The notes under the pieces are model-generated. The model made no database searches. It was not told where the DNA came from and was given only the letters and a program-made list of their open reading frames with translations. A DNA stretch of 34,256 nucleotides from Fidelibacterota bacterium (GTDB lineage Bacteria; Marinisomatota; Marinisomatia; Marinisomatales; S15-B10). The stretch spans positions 1 through 34,256 of the forward strand of contig PAYY01000037.1 of the NCBI GenBank assembly GCA_002715465.1, written 5' to 3'. The translations under genes were made by a program, and so were the position numbers. Of this stretch, positions 8,837-16,626 are shown in pieces (positions within the stretch are counted from its first letter, which is position 1; each line of letters begins with the position of its first letter).

Positions 8837-9748
8837 ATGAAAATATTCCCATCTTTATCAATAGCTTTTTTCCTCCTATTATTTTCCATTGCTTCTTATG
8901 GATGCTTTAAGAATGATTATGCTAACCCTGACTATGTAAAGGAAGTGAAAGATTTTCGAAAAGGTCGAGTAAAGTTTCTCAAATCAGAAGAAGGGTACTT
9001 GAATCTTGTTGGTCTATTTTGGTTAAATAACGGGAAAAATACTTTCGGCTCAGATAATAATAATGATCTTCATTTCCCTCAAGAATTTCCGAAAAAATTT
9101 GGCACAGTAACTAGATTAGAAAATAAACTTTCATTTACATTTGAAGAACCTGTCAGCTTTAACAATGATTCAATTATAACCTCCTCAACAATAGACATTG
9201 ATGATAAATCAAATTTCTTTTCATATGGTCCTTTTCGGTGGTTTATAATAAAAAGTTCTGATAATTATGCAATTAGAATGCGCAATCTAGAAAGTCCAAT
9301 ACTTAAAGAAAATCTTAACTTACGGTTTTACGAAATCGATCAATCATGGAGAATAACCGGAAAATTCACCCCTTACGATAATTATAGGACTAGTATAATC
9401 ACTAATGTTAGAGATCATGATTACAAGCAAAAAATACCCGGAATAATACATTTCAGAAGGGATGGCAAAGCTTTTTCCTTTGAACCGAACTATACTAAAT
9501 ATGGAATGCAGGTCATGTTTACTGATCAATCCACAGGATCTGAAACATTCTCAGGTGGACGTTTCCTTCTCTTGAAAATTCCGAATGATAATCAGGAAGT
9601 TATTCTTGATTTTAACAAAGCTTTAAACTTTCCTTGTGCTGTTAACGACTATACTACTTGTCCAATACCACCAAAAACGAATCATATTGACTTGATGGTT
9701 TCAGCTGGAGAAAAAGTTTACATAAAAACCGATAGATTAGTTAATTAA
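8837..9748 (+). CDS. DUF1684 family lipoprotein
   Basis: The 303-residue protein has a lipoprotein signal (FPSLSIAFFLLLFSIAS) with the lipobox SYGC and modified Cys23. The body shows the DUF1684 hallmark at about residues 35-65: the DFRKGRVKFLKSEEGYLNLV segment followed by GLFWLNNGKNTFGSD. It also has a C-terminal region with ILDFNKALNFPCAVNDYTTC-type sequence containing the family's conserved NPPC/CPIPP-like turn. DUF1684 proteins are small beta-rich proteins of unknown function, often secreted in marine and soil bacteria. The gene lies 40 bases after the TPP enzyme on the same strand and may be co-transcribed, but there is no obvious functional link. No Shine-Dalgarno is visible. It converges on a minus-strand gene 34 bases away. 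Confidence 0.8.
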   Translation: MKIFPSLSIAFFLLLFSIASYGCFKNDYANPDYVKEVKDFRKGRVKFLKSEEGYLNLVGLFWLNNGKNTFGSDNNNDLHFPQEFPKKFGTVTRLENKLSFTFEEPVSFNNDSIITSSTIDIDDKSNFFSYGPFRWFIIKSSDNYAIRMRNLESPILKENLNLRFYEIDQSWRITGKFTPYDNYRTSIITNVRDHDYKQKIPGIIHFRRDGKAFSFEPNYTKYGMQVMFTDQSTGSETFSGGRFLLLKIPNDNQEVILDFNKALNFPCAVNDYTTCPIPPKTNHIDLMVSAGEKVYIKTDRLVN

Positions 9749-9763
9749 TTACCTTATGAAAAA

Positions 9764-9787
9764 AATAATTCTGTTGGTTTAATTATT
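9764..9787 (-). terminator. Possible weak A/T terminator between convergent genes
   Basis: AATAATT (9764-9770) and AATTATT (9781-9787) can pair over a 10-base loop. On the minus strand the stem runs into a T-run, as expected for an intrinsic terminator of the gene ending at 9783. The stem is entirely A/T, so stability is doubtful. Confidence 0.3.
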
Positions 9788-10232
9788 CTATAAAATTGAT
9801 CTCACGCATAAATTTTTGATCTAAGATTGTTCTAAGCTTAGGAAAATTTGAAGTTATATTTTGTACTTCTTCCTCAGAAATTATTTTCCTAGCCTTATCC
9901 TCTGCTTTCTTCCACCTTTTATTGTTTTTTGAGTTACTATCAAATATTGCCAAGTTCTTGTATTTAACAACTAGCAACAAATCAAAATCACCATCGTATT
10001 GATTAATGCTTTTATATATATGGAAGTCTTCAATAAGCCCTTCAGACTTAAAAACTTCCATATTATTGTACCATGTAAGTTTCAATTGATTTATGTATTG
10101 TTGGTCAACATTTGGTTCCAGATCAATTGTCGAAACTGCATAAACGGACTCACTTACTTCCCATGTTTCACCCCTTTGAGCAAAAATAATACCAATAGAA
10201 AAAAGTAAAGTGAAAAATATTCTTGTTATCAT
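9783..10232 (-). CDS. Secreted protein of unknown function
   Basis: I chose the ATG at 10230-10232, five to six bases after GAAAGGA-like Shine-Dalgarno sequence, rather than the TTG 15 bases upstream. This gives a 149-residue product with a clean signal peptide (ITRIFFTLLFSIGIIFAQ). The mature part is about 130 residues of alternating helix and strand (VDQQYINQLKLTWYNNMEVF, FDLLLVVKYKNLAIF, then a charged helix KKAEDKARKIISEEEV). The pattern is compatible with a dimeric alpha/beta-barrel or NIPSNAP-like fold, but no family motif is recognised. It starts 34 bases after the 281-residue gene stops, so the two are likely an operon, and both show the same kind of pattern (long helix, strand, acidic/basic tail). 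Confidence 0.6.
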   Translation of the reverse strand: MITRIFFTLLFSIGIIFAQRGETWEVSESVYAVSTIDLEPNVDQQYINQLKLTWYNNMEVFKSEGLIEDFHIYKSINQYDGDFDLLLVVKYKNLAIFDSNSKNNKRWKKAEDKARKIISEEEVQNITSNFPKLRTILDQKFMREINFIE

Positions 10233-10266
10233 TATTATTCCTTTCAATTATTTTTTTACTCTTATT

Positions 10267-11112
10267 TCAGCGTTTTGCCAAATTGACCCAATTTGAATGT
10301 ATACCAATATCTTTATGTCCAGGAGCAATATATTTATTCCTTTTCTTAAAGAATGCATCTCTTTCTTCTTCGTTTGGCCAAGCTTTTTCATTATACGGCT
10401 TATTTAAAGACATATTATCAGCATCCGTAATATTTGAATATTCCATAACTATGGTGACTGGAACATTACCACCCCCTGAGGATCCTGACCAATAATGACG
10501 TAATTCTCTTCGACTCAGAATTTTAGGATTTTTCATTATTACCTTATTAAAATACTCATTAAACAATTCTTCTCTTTCTTCAGATGACCCATTTTCTACT
10601 TCACTAATTGGATACAAATAAAATTCAACAATAGTAACGATAGTATTTTCATCCGTATCTCCTTTGTATTTTTTTTGTCGACTATTGACCTGTTCCATCA
10701 CAGCAACATCCGTATGTTTTCCAGTCCAATACTTGTTAAAAGACTTAAGAAAATTCTTTCGATTATCTTCATCAGTCCAAATCTTTTTTCTCCTATCACC
10801 TGTTTCAACAATACTTTTATCTGCATCAGCAATAGTTTTCCATTCAGCCATTTGCAAAACTTCATTCACAGAACCGGTCCAGCGATGTCCTAAAATTAAT
10901 TTGCTAATCAACAATGTGTTCTCATCGTCCATTTTCTGAGATTCTTCCTCAAATACTTTTTTTCGTTCTTCTGAGCTACCATTTTCTACATCTTTTAGAT
11001 ACTTGAGATAATATTTTGAGAATGTAACAACATGATTATCAGGATTATATTGACATAAAAGCAGATTGCTTGATAAAAGGATAAAGACCAAAGAAATTTG
11101 GATGTTTCTCAT
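10267..11112 (-). CDS. Secreted protein with an internal tandem duplication, unknown function
   Basis: The 281-residue product has a signal peptide (residues 1-20, MRNIQISLVFILLSSNLLLC). It has two related halves, about 29-148 and 163-275. Both contain a VENGSSEER helix start, an RH/HRW-x-G segment (LGHRWTGS and LRHYWSGS), an aromatic strand followed by a DAD turn (IADADKS and ITDADNM), then WTDEDNRKNF versus WPNEEERDAF, and end in GKHTDV versus GHKDIG. The Cys20 position (LLLC) could make it a lipoprotein. No catalytic motif is seen and I do not recognise the family; each half looks like an alpha/beta sandwich domain. ATG start with AGGAG seven bases upstream. The following gene on the strand (9783-10232) is probably co-transcribed. 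Confidence 0.65.
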   Translation of the reverse strand: MRNIQISLVFILLSSNLLLCQYNPDNHVVTFSKYYLKYLKDVENGSSEERKKVFEEESQKMDDENTLLISKLILGHRWTGSVNEVLQMAEWKTIADADKSIVETGDRRKKIWTDEDNRKNFLKSFNKYWTGKHTDVAVMEQVNSRQKKYKGDTDENTIVTIVEFYLYPISEVENGSSEEREELFNEYFNKVIMKNPKILSRRELRHYWSGSSGGGNVPVTIVMEYSNITDADNMSLNKPYNEKAWPNEEERDAFFKKRNKYIAPGHKDIGIHSNWVNLAKR

Positions 11113-11264
11113 TTTACAACTCCTAGATTAATATGAAATAATGCCAATAAACAAAAAATAATAATAGGTAGAATAATTACCAATATATTTTCACGGTTAC
11201 TAAATACTAAACTTTATTATAGTTTATTTTCTATAAGATTAAGTATCTATTTTTATTACACTCG

Positions 11265-11888
11265 TTATAGGTTGGCTTGATTACGATAAATGAATTTTTT
11301 TATTACAGGAATTGCTTTTTTTGGGATTTTATGCTTAGCATCAAACATTTTATAGTTTACGCTGTAACCAACACTAGTCAAAAGATTTGCTGTTTCTCTA
11401 GATTGGGCTGGAGTAATAATTTCATCCTTATCTCCTTGTATCATAAGGAATGGAGTCCTAAGGCTTTCTTGCGTCATGGCCGATAGCAAATGTTCTTTTT
11501 TCATTATATAACCTGCTATTGGAATAACACCGCCAATACTATAGGGTAATCGGCTAGCAAAAAGCATTGAAAGACCAGCACCCATTGAAAATCCGATAAT
11601 AAAAGTGTTCTCCGGGGAAAATCCATCATCAATAATTGTTTGCATTATTTTAGGCATCATCTCTAATGTCTTCTCGTATCTCCAACCTTTCGCATCTGAT
11701 CCACTAAACCATGTATAACCTTTCCCAGTATCTGCATTATAAGGAGCTCTAGGAAGATACCATTTTGCCGATAAAGGTCCTGTTTCATTAGCAATAGCTT
11801 CCATTGAAAATTCATCACCTGTCCATCCATGCAATGCTAGTAAAGCAAGTTTATTTTTTTTTGAGTCTTGAAAAGTATTTATTTTCAT
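11265..11888 (-). CDS. Alpha/beta-hydrolase (phospholipase/carboxylesterase-like)
   Basis: The 207-residue protein has the compact layout of the phospholipase/carboxylesterase (DLH-like) group. It has an oxyanion-hole turn LHGWTGDE (19-26), the nucleophile elbow GFSMGAG with Ser101, an Asp in QGDKDEIITP (153/155), and a His in DAKHKIP (His186). Together these make a complete Ser-Asp-His triad. There is no signal peptide, so it is cytoplasmic. Such enzymes hydrolyse carboxylic esters, including acylated small molecules. The ATG follows directly on the stop codon of the hotdog thioesterase gene (TAAATG), so the two are translationally coupled. A thioesterase and an esterase made together suggests a shared acyl substrate, but this is inference. 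Confidence 0.85.
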   Translation of the reverse strand: MKINTFQDSKKNKLALLALHGWTGDEFSMEAIANETGPLSAKWYLPRAPYNADTGKGYTWFSGSDAKGWRYEKTLEMMPKIMQTIIDDGFSPENTFIIGFSMGAGLSMLFASRLPYSIGGVIPIAGYIMKKEHLLSAMTQESLRTPFLMIQGDKDEIITPAQSRETANLLTSVGYSVNYKMFDAKHKIPKKAIPVIKKFIYRNQANL

Positions 11889-12248
11889 TTAATCTAAAAA
11901 CATTTTTGCCACGCTTGGTACATGACAAGTCTTTTGCTCTCCATAATTAAAAGTCACTAGAGTTGCCAATGATGAAAATACCAACTCTTTTTCACCATTT
12001 TTAAATATTCCGCCAAGAATCTTTATACTCTTATTACCAATCTTGACTACCTTTTGTCCAATCTCAAGTTCTTGAGGATGACTTAACTGTTTATAATAGT
12101 TTATTTCCATAGAAGCTATAATGGAATCTGTTTCCTTATAAAAAATTTTGTTTAAATATTCTAACCTTGAGGTTTCAAGATAGGTTAAATAATTAGCATG
12201 GTTTATATGCTTGTGAGAGTCAAGATCGTGCCATGCCATAGTAATCAT
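11889..12248 (-). CDS. Hotdog-fold acyl-CoA thioesterase (4HBT/YbgC-like)
   Basis: The 119-residue protein has the hotdog signature HDLDSHKHINHANYLTYLE near its N-terminus, matching the D-x-D-x(3)-H-x-N pattern of 4-hydroxybenzoyl-CoA thioesterase-like enzymes. There, an Asp and the HxN turn form the active site. A central strand follows (MEINYYKQLSHPQELEIGQK). The family hydrolyses acyl-CoA thioesters; the acyl group is not known here. The start is ATG at 12246-12248 or ATG at 12237-12239. AGGA is three bases before the first and about nine before the second, so the second is quite possible. The protein is slightly shorter than typical (130-150). It is divergently arranged with the peroxiredoxin gene, 88 bases away. 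Confidence 0.8.
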   Translation of the reverse strand: MITMAWHDLDSHKHINHANYLTYLETSRLEYLNKIFYKETDSIIASMEINYYKQLSHPQELEIGQKVVKIGNKSIKILGGIFKNGEKELVFSSLATLVTFNYGEQKTCHVPSVAKMFLD

Positions 12249-12336
12249 TCCTATTAATAATTTAAAATAATAAAGAAATTATTGGATAAATTACTTTAGT
12301 TTCATTTGTGTTTTTTTAATGAAAAAAGGATAAATA

Positions 12337-12804
12337 ATGCCACAATTAAATGATAAAGCTCCACTTTTTGAGCTTAAAAATACTAATAAAGAAGCGGTGT
12401 CTCTTTCTGATCATATTGGAAAACCAATAGTCCTAGCCTTCTTCCCAGGTGCATACACAGGTGTATGTGATACAGAGATGTGCTCACTTAGAGACAATAT
12501 GGATAGCTTTAATGATTTAAATGCTACCGTATTTGGAATTAGCGTTGATTCCCCTTGGGCTAATGGAGCTTTTTCAAAAGAGTATAATCTTAATTTTGAT
12601 TTACTATCAGATTACAATAGGGATGTAATTAAACAATACGATGTAACATTTGAAGGCCTGGGTGGATTAGAGGGCTATGAATCTTCTAATCGTGCCGTTG
12701 TAGTAATTGATACACAAGGCGTGATAAAATATAAATGGGTCGCAGAGAACCCTGGAATAGAACCCGACTATAGCGAAATAATTAATGCTTTAGAAAATCT
12801 TTAA
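12337..12804 (+). CDS. Bcp/AhpE-type peroxiredoxin
   Basis: The 155-residue thioredoxin-fold peroxidase has the peroxidatic Cys44 in the motif FFPGAYTGVCDTEMCSLRDN. A second Cys49 is five residues later, the spacing of the resolving Cys in bacterioferritin comigratory protein (Bcp). Arg at 119 (SSNRAVVVID) and Thr41 complete the expected active site. It reduces hydrogen peroxide and organic hydroperoxides using a thioredoxin-type donor and is cytoplasmic. The start is ATG after AAGGAT. It is a single-gene transcript: divergent from the thioesterase gene on its left, with a terminator-like hairpin about 130 bases downstream. Confidence 0.9.
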   Translation: MPQLNDKAPLFELKNTNKEAVSLSDHIGKPIVLAFFPGAYTGVCDTEMCSLRDNMDSFNDLNATVFGISVDSPWANGAFSKEYNLNFDLLSDYNRDVIKQYDVTFEGLGGLEGYESSNRAVVVIDTQGVIKYKWVAENPGIEPDYSEIINALENL

Positions 12805-12930
12805 TTAAGCGGGTAGAAATTAGGGGGGGGAACTAAATTAATCTTTTGTAGAAGAAAATTCTATCATAAATATCAAAATCTTAACTATTCAAGGTCTGAT
12901 AATTAATAATGTTGATCTTGAATTTTCTTT

Positions 12931-12974
12931 TTTTGAGTTGAAGGAATGTTTTCACTCAAAATAGACCTTTTTTT
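12931..12974 (+). terminator. Candidate rho-independent terminator after peroxiredoxin gene
   Basis: TTTTGAGT (12931-12938) pairs with ACTCAAAA (12954-12961), and GAA (12940-12942) with TTC (12951-12953) after a one-base bulge. That makes about 11 base pairs around a short loop. Seven T follow at 12968-12974. The gap of six bases between stem and T-run weakens the call. It lies 127 bases after the peroxiredoxin stop. Confidence 0.45.
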
Positions 12975-12990
12975 CTAAAACAGTAATTGA

Positions 12991-13605
12991 TTAAAAAAAT
13001 ATAAACCATCGACGAAGCTTTCGTTTACAGGTTTTATATTGTCTCTTATACATTATAGATCTTTTATCAACTTTATTAGCAATGTTGAGGAGTTGTCGCT
13101 TTTTCTTATACGTTCCTTTTTTGTAACCACCCCAGCCTTCATGATAGGCAAGATACAAGGCTTTAGCATTAGATTTTGATATTCCTAAGTTCTTGTGACT
13201 TTGATAATTATACCACCCTACAAAATCTATAGCATCATCAAAATCTGTTCGCTGGGAAAAAATTCCCCCAGCTGATGAAACATATTCCTTCCATGTGCCA
13301 TCAAGCACTTGTGCATATCCTTTTGCTGAACTTTTTCTCTTCCATGGAATAATCCAAAGAAGTTTCTTTCTCTTTGCTTTTACTTTCTGTCTAAAGGAAG
13401 ATTCCTGATAAAGAAATGCCATTGTAACATTTACAGGAATGCCCCATCGTTTTTCTGTCTTTCTTGCCGCTTTATACCAATTACGTTTCTCAGTAAAAAT
13501 ATCGCAAATATTTTCTGGAGATTCTGGAGGAGGTACAGTACAAGACTGAATTAGGATTAGTGAAAAAAGAAATGGAAGAAATCGTAACTTATATTTTTTT
13601 GTCAG
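12991..13605 (-). CDS. SLT-type transglycosylase-like lipoprotein
   Basis: The first ATG (13420-13422) would cut off the N-terminus. The open frame continues upstream into ICDIFTEKRNWYKAARKTEK and further to a lipoprotein signal, KKYKLRFLPFLFSLILIQSC. The likely start is CTG at 13603-13605 or ATA at 13609-13611, downstream of AAAGGAG at 13618-13624; the gene therefore overlaps the end of the phzF-like gene by 15-23 bases. Counting from the CTG, the protein is 204 residues, Cys22 is lipidated, and the catalytic Glu68 lies in FLYQESSF, as in lytic transglycosylases. SSAKGYAQVLDGTWKEY, AIDFVGWYNYQS and LYLAYHEGWGGY match the SLT/lysozyme-like fold. It probably cleaves peptidoglycan from the outer or inner membrane. 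It is the last gene of the long formate-dehydrogenase run. Confidence 0.72.
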   Translation of the reverse strand: MTKKYKLRFLPFLFSLILIQSCTVPPPESPENICDIFTEKRNWYKAARKTEKRWGIPVNVTMAFLYQESSFRQKVKAKRKKLLWIIPWKRKSSAKGYAQVLDGTWKEYVSSAGGIFSQRTDFDDAIDFVGWYNYQSHKNLGISKSNAKALYLAYHEGWGGYKKGTYKKKRQLLNIANKVDKRSIMYKRQYKTCKRKLRRWFIFF

Positions 13606-14383
13606 GTATATAAATATCTCCTTTGAAAAAGGTAACAGCTGTTCCTTCTAAAACAACCCTATTTACTTTTAATTCACATCTTATTTGTCCACCCCTAGAG
13701 GATAGTTGCCTTCCAGTCAAAATTGTTTTTTTATATTCATTGGCCCAATATGGCATCAACTGGCAATGAGCGGAACCAGTAACAGGATCCTCATCAATTC
13801 CTGTTTTTGGATAGAAACATCGTGAAACAAAATCATAACTCTTAGATTTTGATGTGACGATTACTCCTCTTCCATCAAGTTGAGTTAACTTCGTGAAATC
13901 AGGCGAAAGTTGTTCAACTTCTTCTTCGTTATTTAAAACTGCTATATAATCTGTTGACTTTAATGTTTTCTTTGGATTAACACCAAGTCCTAATAACATT
14001 TCCTCCGGAAGATCACATTCAAATGGGTCTTCAGATGGAAAATCCATAAAATAATTATTATTTTCTCTTTGAACCTCAAGTTTCCCACTCTTACTCATAA
14101 AATGAATTTTATTTCCTGAAAAACCTAATTCTGAAAAAATTGCATGAGACGAAGCGAGAGTAGCATGCCCACAAAGCGCAACCTCAACACAAGGCGTAAA
14201 CCAGCGTATCTCATAACCTAAATTTTTTGGGACAAGAAAAGCTGTTTCAGAAAGATTGTTTTCTTGAGCAACGGACTGAAGAAGTTTGTCGTTCAACCAA
14301 CTTTTCATAAAAACAACAGCCGCTGGATTACCTTTAAAGATCTCCGATGTGAAAGCATCAATCTGAAACATCTTGAGCCTCAT
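13589..14383 (-). CDS. PhzF family isomerase/epimerase-like protein
   Basis: The 264-residue protein has the PhzF fold. It starts with the family-typical FQIDAFTSEIFKGNPAAVV, has the catalytic Glu46 in NNLSETAFLV, and carries the conserved VALCGHATLASSHA and EDPVTGSAHCQL motifs. PhzF proteins act on small molecules by proton transfer (isomerisation of a dihydro-hydroxyanthranilate in phenazine synthesis, and unknown reactions in the many homologues). This one is cytoplasmic and its substrate is unknown. ATG start. It lies 21 bases after the dipeptidase gene and overlaps the SLT lipoprotein gene, so it is part of the same operon. No phenazine genes are in the window. Confidence 0.9.
   Translation of the reverse strand: MRLKMFQIDAFTSEIFKGNPAAVVFMKSWLNDKLLQSVAQENNLSETAFLVPKNLGYEIRWFTPCVEVALCGHATLASSHAIFSELGFSGNKIHFMSKSGKLEVQRENNNYFMDFPSEDPFECDLPEEMLLGLGVNPKKTLKSTDYIAVLNNEEEVEQLSPDFTKLTQLDGRGVIVTSKSKSYDFVSRCFYPKTGIDEDPVTGSAHCQLMPYWANEYKKTILTGRQLSSRGGQIRCELKVNRVVLEGTAVTFFKGDIYIPDKKI
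13618..13624 (-). promoter_or_regulatory. Shine-Dalgarno AAAGGAG for the SLT lipoprotein, inside phzF-like gene
   Basis: On the minus strand AAAGGAG is followed by ATATTT ATA TAC CTG ACA AAA. ATA is six bases from the motif and CTG 12 bases. Neither ATG, GTG nor TTG is available before the signal peptide, so initiation must use a rare codon. Confidence 0.55.
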
Positions 14384-14404
14384 ATATTATTTATACCCGG
14401 ATAT

Positions 14405-15685
14405 CTAATTCCTATTTTGTAATGAATTAGCTATATCATCTACTTTATTCCAAACGCGCCAAATATTTTTATAACAAATCTTTTGGATATCTTCTTCTGA
14501 ATATCCACGTTTTAATAAATGAAAAATTAGGTTTGGAAACTGTGACGCATCTTTTATCCCATATGGCAAGCTATCTCCAACACCATCAAAATCTGAACCA
14601 AAAGCAACATGATCTATACCTGCAATTTTTACTACGTGATCAATATGATCAACTACATCAGTAACATCCGCATAAATAGGATTTTCTTCTTGAACTTTCT
14701 TTGAAAAAGCTATCATCTCTTTATCTTTAGGGCTGTAACCATGTTTTTTTGCATATTCATTAATCTTAGTTGAATTTTCAGTATTCTTATCCCTTGAATC
14801 TTGCGTTAGAAAAGATGATCCAAAATTGATCTGAATTACGCCACCATTATCAGCAAGAGTTTTGATCATAGAATCATTCATATTCCTTTCGAAACCTGGT
14901 GTAAAAACACGGCAAGATGAATGAGAGGCAATAGCTGGTGCCTTTGTTATCTTCATAACATCATAAAAAGCATTATCTGAGACATGAGAGATATCAACCA
15001 TTATACCAACACGATTCATTTCATTAACCACTTGGTGACCAAAATCGCTTAATCCACCCCAAGTAGCAGTCGTGTCATAAGAAGAATCACAAATAAGATT
15101 ATCTTTTCCATGAGTTAAGGTTATATAACGAATTCCTCTTTTGTAAAAATAAGTTATATTTGATAAATCATTCTCAATAGGGGCTCCGTTTTCCATGCCC
15201 ATAGGAAGAGCAACAAGACCATCTTCAATAGCCTTTTCAGCTTCATTCGTAGAAGTAACCACTTTGAATTTATCAGGTGAATCCTCAGCTAACTTTAACA
15301 CTAGATCAATTAATTCATCTGCCTTTGCCTTTGCACCCCCAGCTTGATAAGAAGATGGAACATAAATAGACATAAAAGGCGCATCTAAGCCACCTTCTTT
15401 AGCTCTGACATAATCAAAGTCTCCAGTCTTTGTTCTAATCGAGATATCCTCCATCTTATTTGTTAATCGCCAAGGTATATCAATATGACCATCAGTTATT
15501 ATTGTCGTTTGGGCAATCTTTTTTGCTCTACTTAATAAACTAGCATCACTATCACACCCTAGAAAAGACATAGAAATAAGAACAAATGAAATATTATTAA
15601 TTATTTTCAAAATAGAATTTTCCTTTCTTATCATAATAATATTTTGAATCTTTTTTTTTGAGAAAAATTTGTAATGAAAAATCAA
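14405..15685 (-). CDS. Membrane dipeptidase (M19, renal dipeptidase-like) lipoprotein
   Basis: The 426-residue M19 metallopeptidase has zinc ligands His67 and Asp69 in TDGHIDIPW, a Glu in PMGMENGAPI, and His in MVDISHVSDNAFYDV and APAIASHSSCRVFTPG. The C-terminal GSDFDGVGDSLPYG loop is also typical. M19 enzymes cleave dipeptides, including those with a D-residue at the second position, and some hydrolyse other amides. An extended basic leader precedes the hydrophobic stretch NISFVLISMSFLGC; Cys44 is a lipobox cysteine, so the protein is anchored. The start is TTG at 15683-15685, eight bases after AGGAG; an internal ATG (residue 18) lacks this. It lies downstream of fdhD in the same run. Confidence 0.88.
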   Translation of the reverse strand: MIFHYKFFSKKKIQNIIMIRKENSILKIINNISFVLISMSFLGCDSDASLLSRAKKIAQTTIITDGHIDIPWRLTNKMEDISIRTKTGDFDYVRAKEGGLDAPFMSIYVPSSYQAGGAKAKADELIDLVLKLAEDSPDKFKVVTSTNEAEKAIEDGLVALPMGMENGAPIENDLSNITYFYKRGIRYITLTHGKDNLICDSSYDTTATWGGLSDFGHQVVNEMNRVGIMVDISHVSDNAFYDVMKITKAPAIASHSSCRVFTPGFERNMNDSMIKTLADNGGVIQINFGSSFLTQDSRDKNTENSTKINEYAKKHGYSPKDKEMIAFSKKVQEENPIYADVTDVVDHIDHVVKIAGIDHVAFGSDFDGVGDSLPYGIKDASQFPNLIFHLLKRGYSEEDIQKICYKNIWRVWNKVDDIANSLQNRN

Positions 15686-15721
15686 GTTGAAATCTCCTAA
15701 GATTAACTTGTGTTCTTTTGA

Positions 15722-16606
15722 TTATTGAATTCGATCAGGATGGGTATAAATATTAAAGTTTCCATCTCTAACAAATGAAGCAATAGTAATTCCTACTTCA
15801 TTAGCTAAATCAACAGCCAGAGAACTCGGTGCGGATACACTACAGATGACAGGAATAGAGGCTACAGCACATTTCTGAACTATATCAAAGCTTAACCGAC
15901 CACTTACAACCAGTAAAGCTGGTGATTTAATTAAATCTTTAGAAGGTGGACGAGAAATAAGTCCTCGCATTATTAAATCACCTATTGTTTTATCTACAGC
16001 ATTGTGCCGACCGACATCTTCAAAGCTTGCAAGAACTTCACCATTTCTATTCAAAATGGCTGAACCATGGCACCCACCTGTATGAGAAAAGTTAATCTGT
16101 CGATCGCTAAGAATTTCTGTAGATTTTGAAATCACTTCTTTAGGAAAAGTGGAATTAATTTTTTGTTTTTCACAGATTTCAAGCATATCATCAATACTTT
16201 GTCTACCACAAACTCCACAAGATGCGGAGGTTAAGGTCCCTCTTCTTAGTTTTTTGATATCTTTGGGGGTTTTTTTCCCATTATTTATTGGTAAGTAAAC
16301 ATTTAGAAGATTACAACTATTACCCGATTTACAATTATCCTCAAGTTTTTTGATATCTTTGAAACTCTTAATTATTCCCTCAGAAAAGAGAAAACCCATT
16401 GCAAGCACATCATCGTTTCCTGGGGTTCTCATTGTAATCGAGATCAATTCACCATTTACAAGTATCTCTAATGGTTCTTCAAGGACTAGATAATCCTCAT
16501 TTATTTCTTCTTTAAAATCATCAGTTACATTTGAATATTTCTTTTGCCGATACCTGACCACTATACCAGGATCAATCATCTCATCTAATGTTTTTGATGT
16601 TTTCAA
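15722..16606 (-). CDS. fdhD: FdhD, formate dehydrogenase sulfurtransferase accessory protein
   Basis: The 294-residue protein matches FdhD throughout: MTSASC-like TLTSASCGVCGRQSID with Cys130 and Cys133 (CxxC), the FSHTGGCHGSAIL segment, the EDVGRHNAVDK motif, and LLVVSGRLSFDIVQKCA. FdhD takes sulfur from a cysteine desulfurase and delivers it to the molybdenum cofactor bound by formate dehydrogenase, which is required for activity. It lies 20 bases downstream of the formate dehydrogenase alpha gene, exactly the expected context. The start is TTG at 16604-16606 without a visible Shine-Dalgarno; ATG at residue 10 is an alternative. Cytoplasmic. Confidence 0.95.
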   Translation of the reverse strand: MKTSKTLDEMIDPGIVVRYRQKKYSNVTDDFKEEINEDYLVLEEPLEILVNGELISITMRTPGNDDVLAMGFLFSEGIIKSFKDIKKLEDNCKSGNSCNLLNVYLPINNGKKTPKDIKKLRRGTLTSASCGVCGRQSIDDMLEICEKQKINSTFPKEVISKSTEILSDRQINFSHTGGCHGSAILNRNGEVLASFEDVGRHNAVDKTIGDLIMRGLISRPPSKDLIKSPALLVVSGRLSFDIVQKCAVASIPVICSVSAPSSLAVDLANEVGITIASFVRDGNFNIYTHPDRIQ

Positions 16607-16626
16607 AAATTATATAGATTAAAACT

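Noticed and set aside
12831..12842. G-run of eight near 12823-12830 and another in 29409-29416
   Set aside because: G8 tracts are rare in this AT-rich sequence, but the second is in frame (Trp-Gly-Gly) and the first is intergenic, so I see no evidence of a functional element or error.
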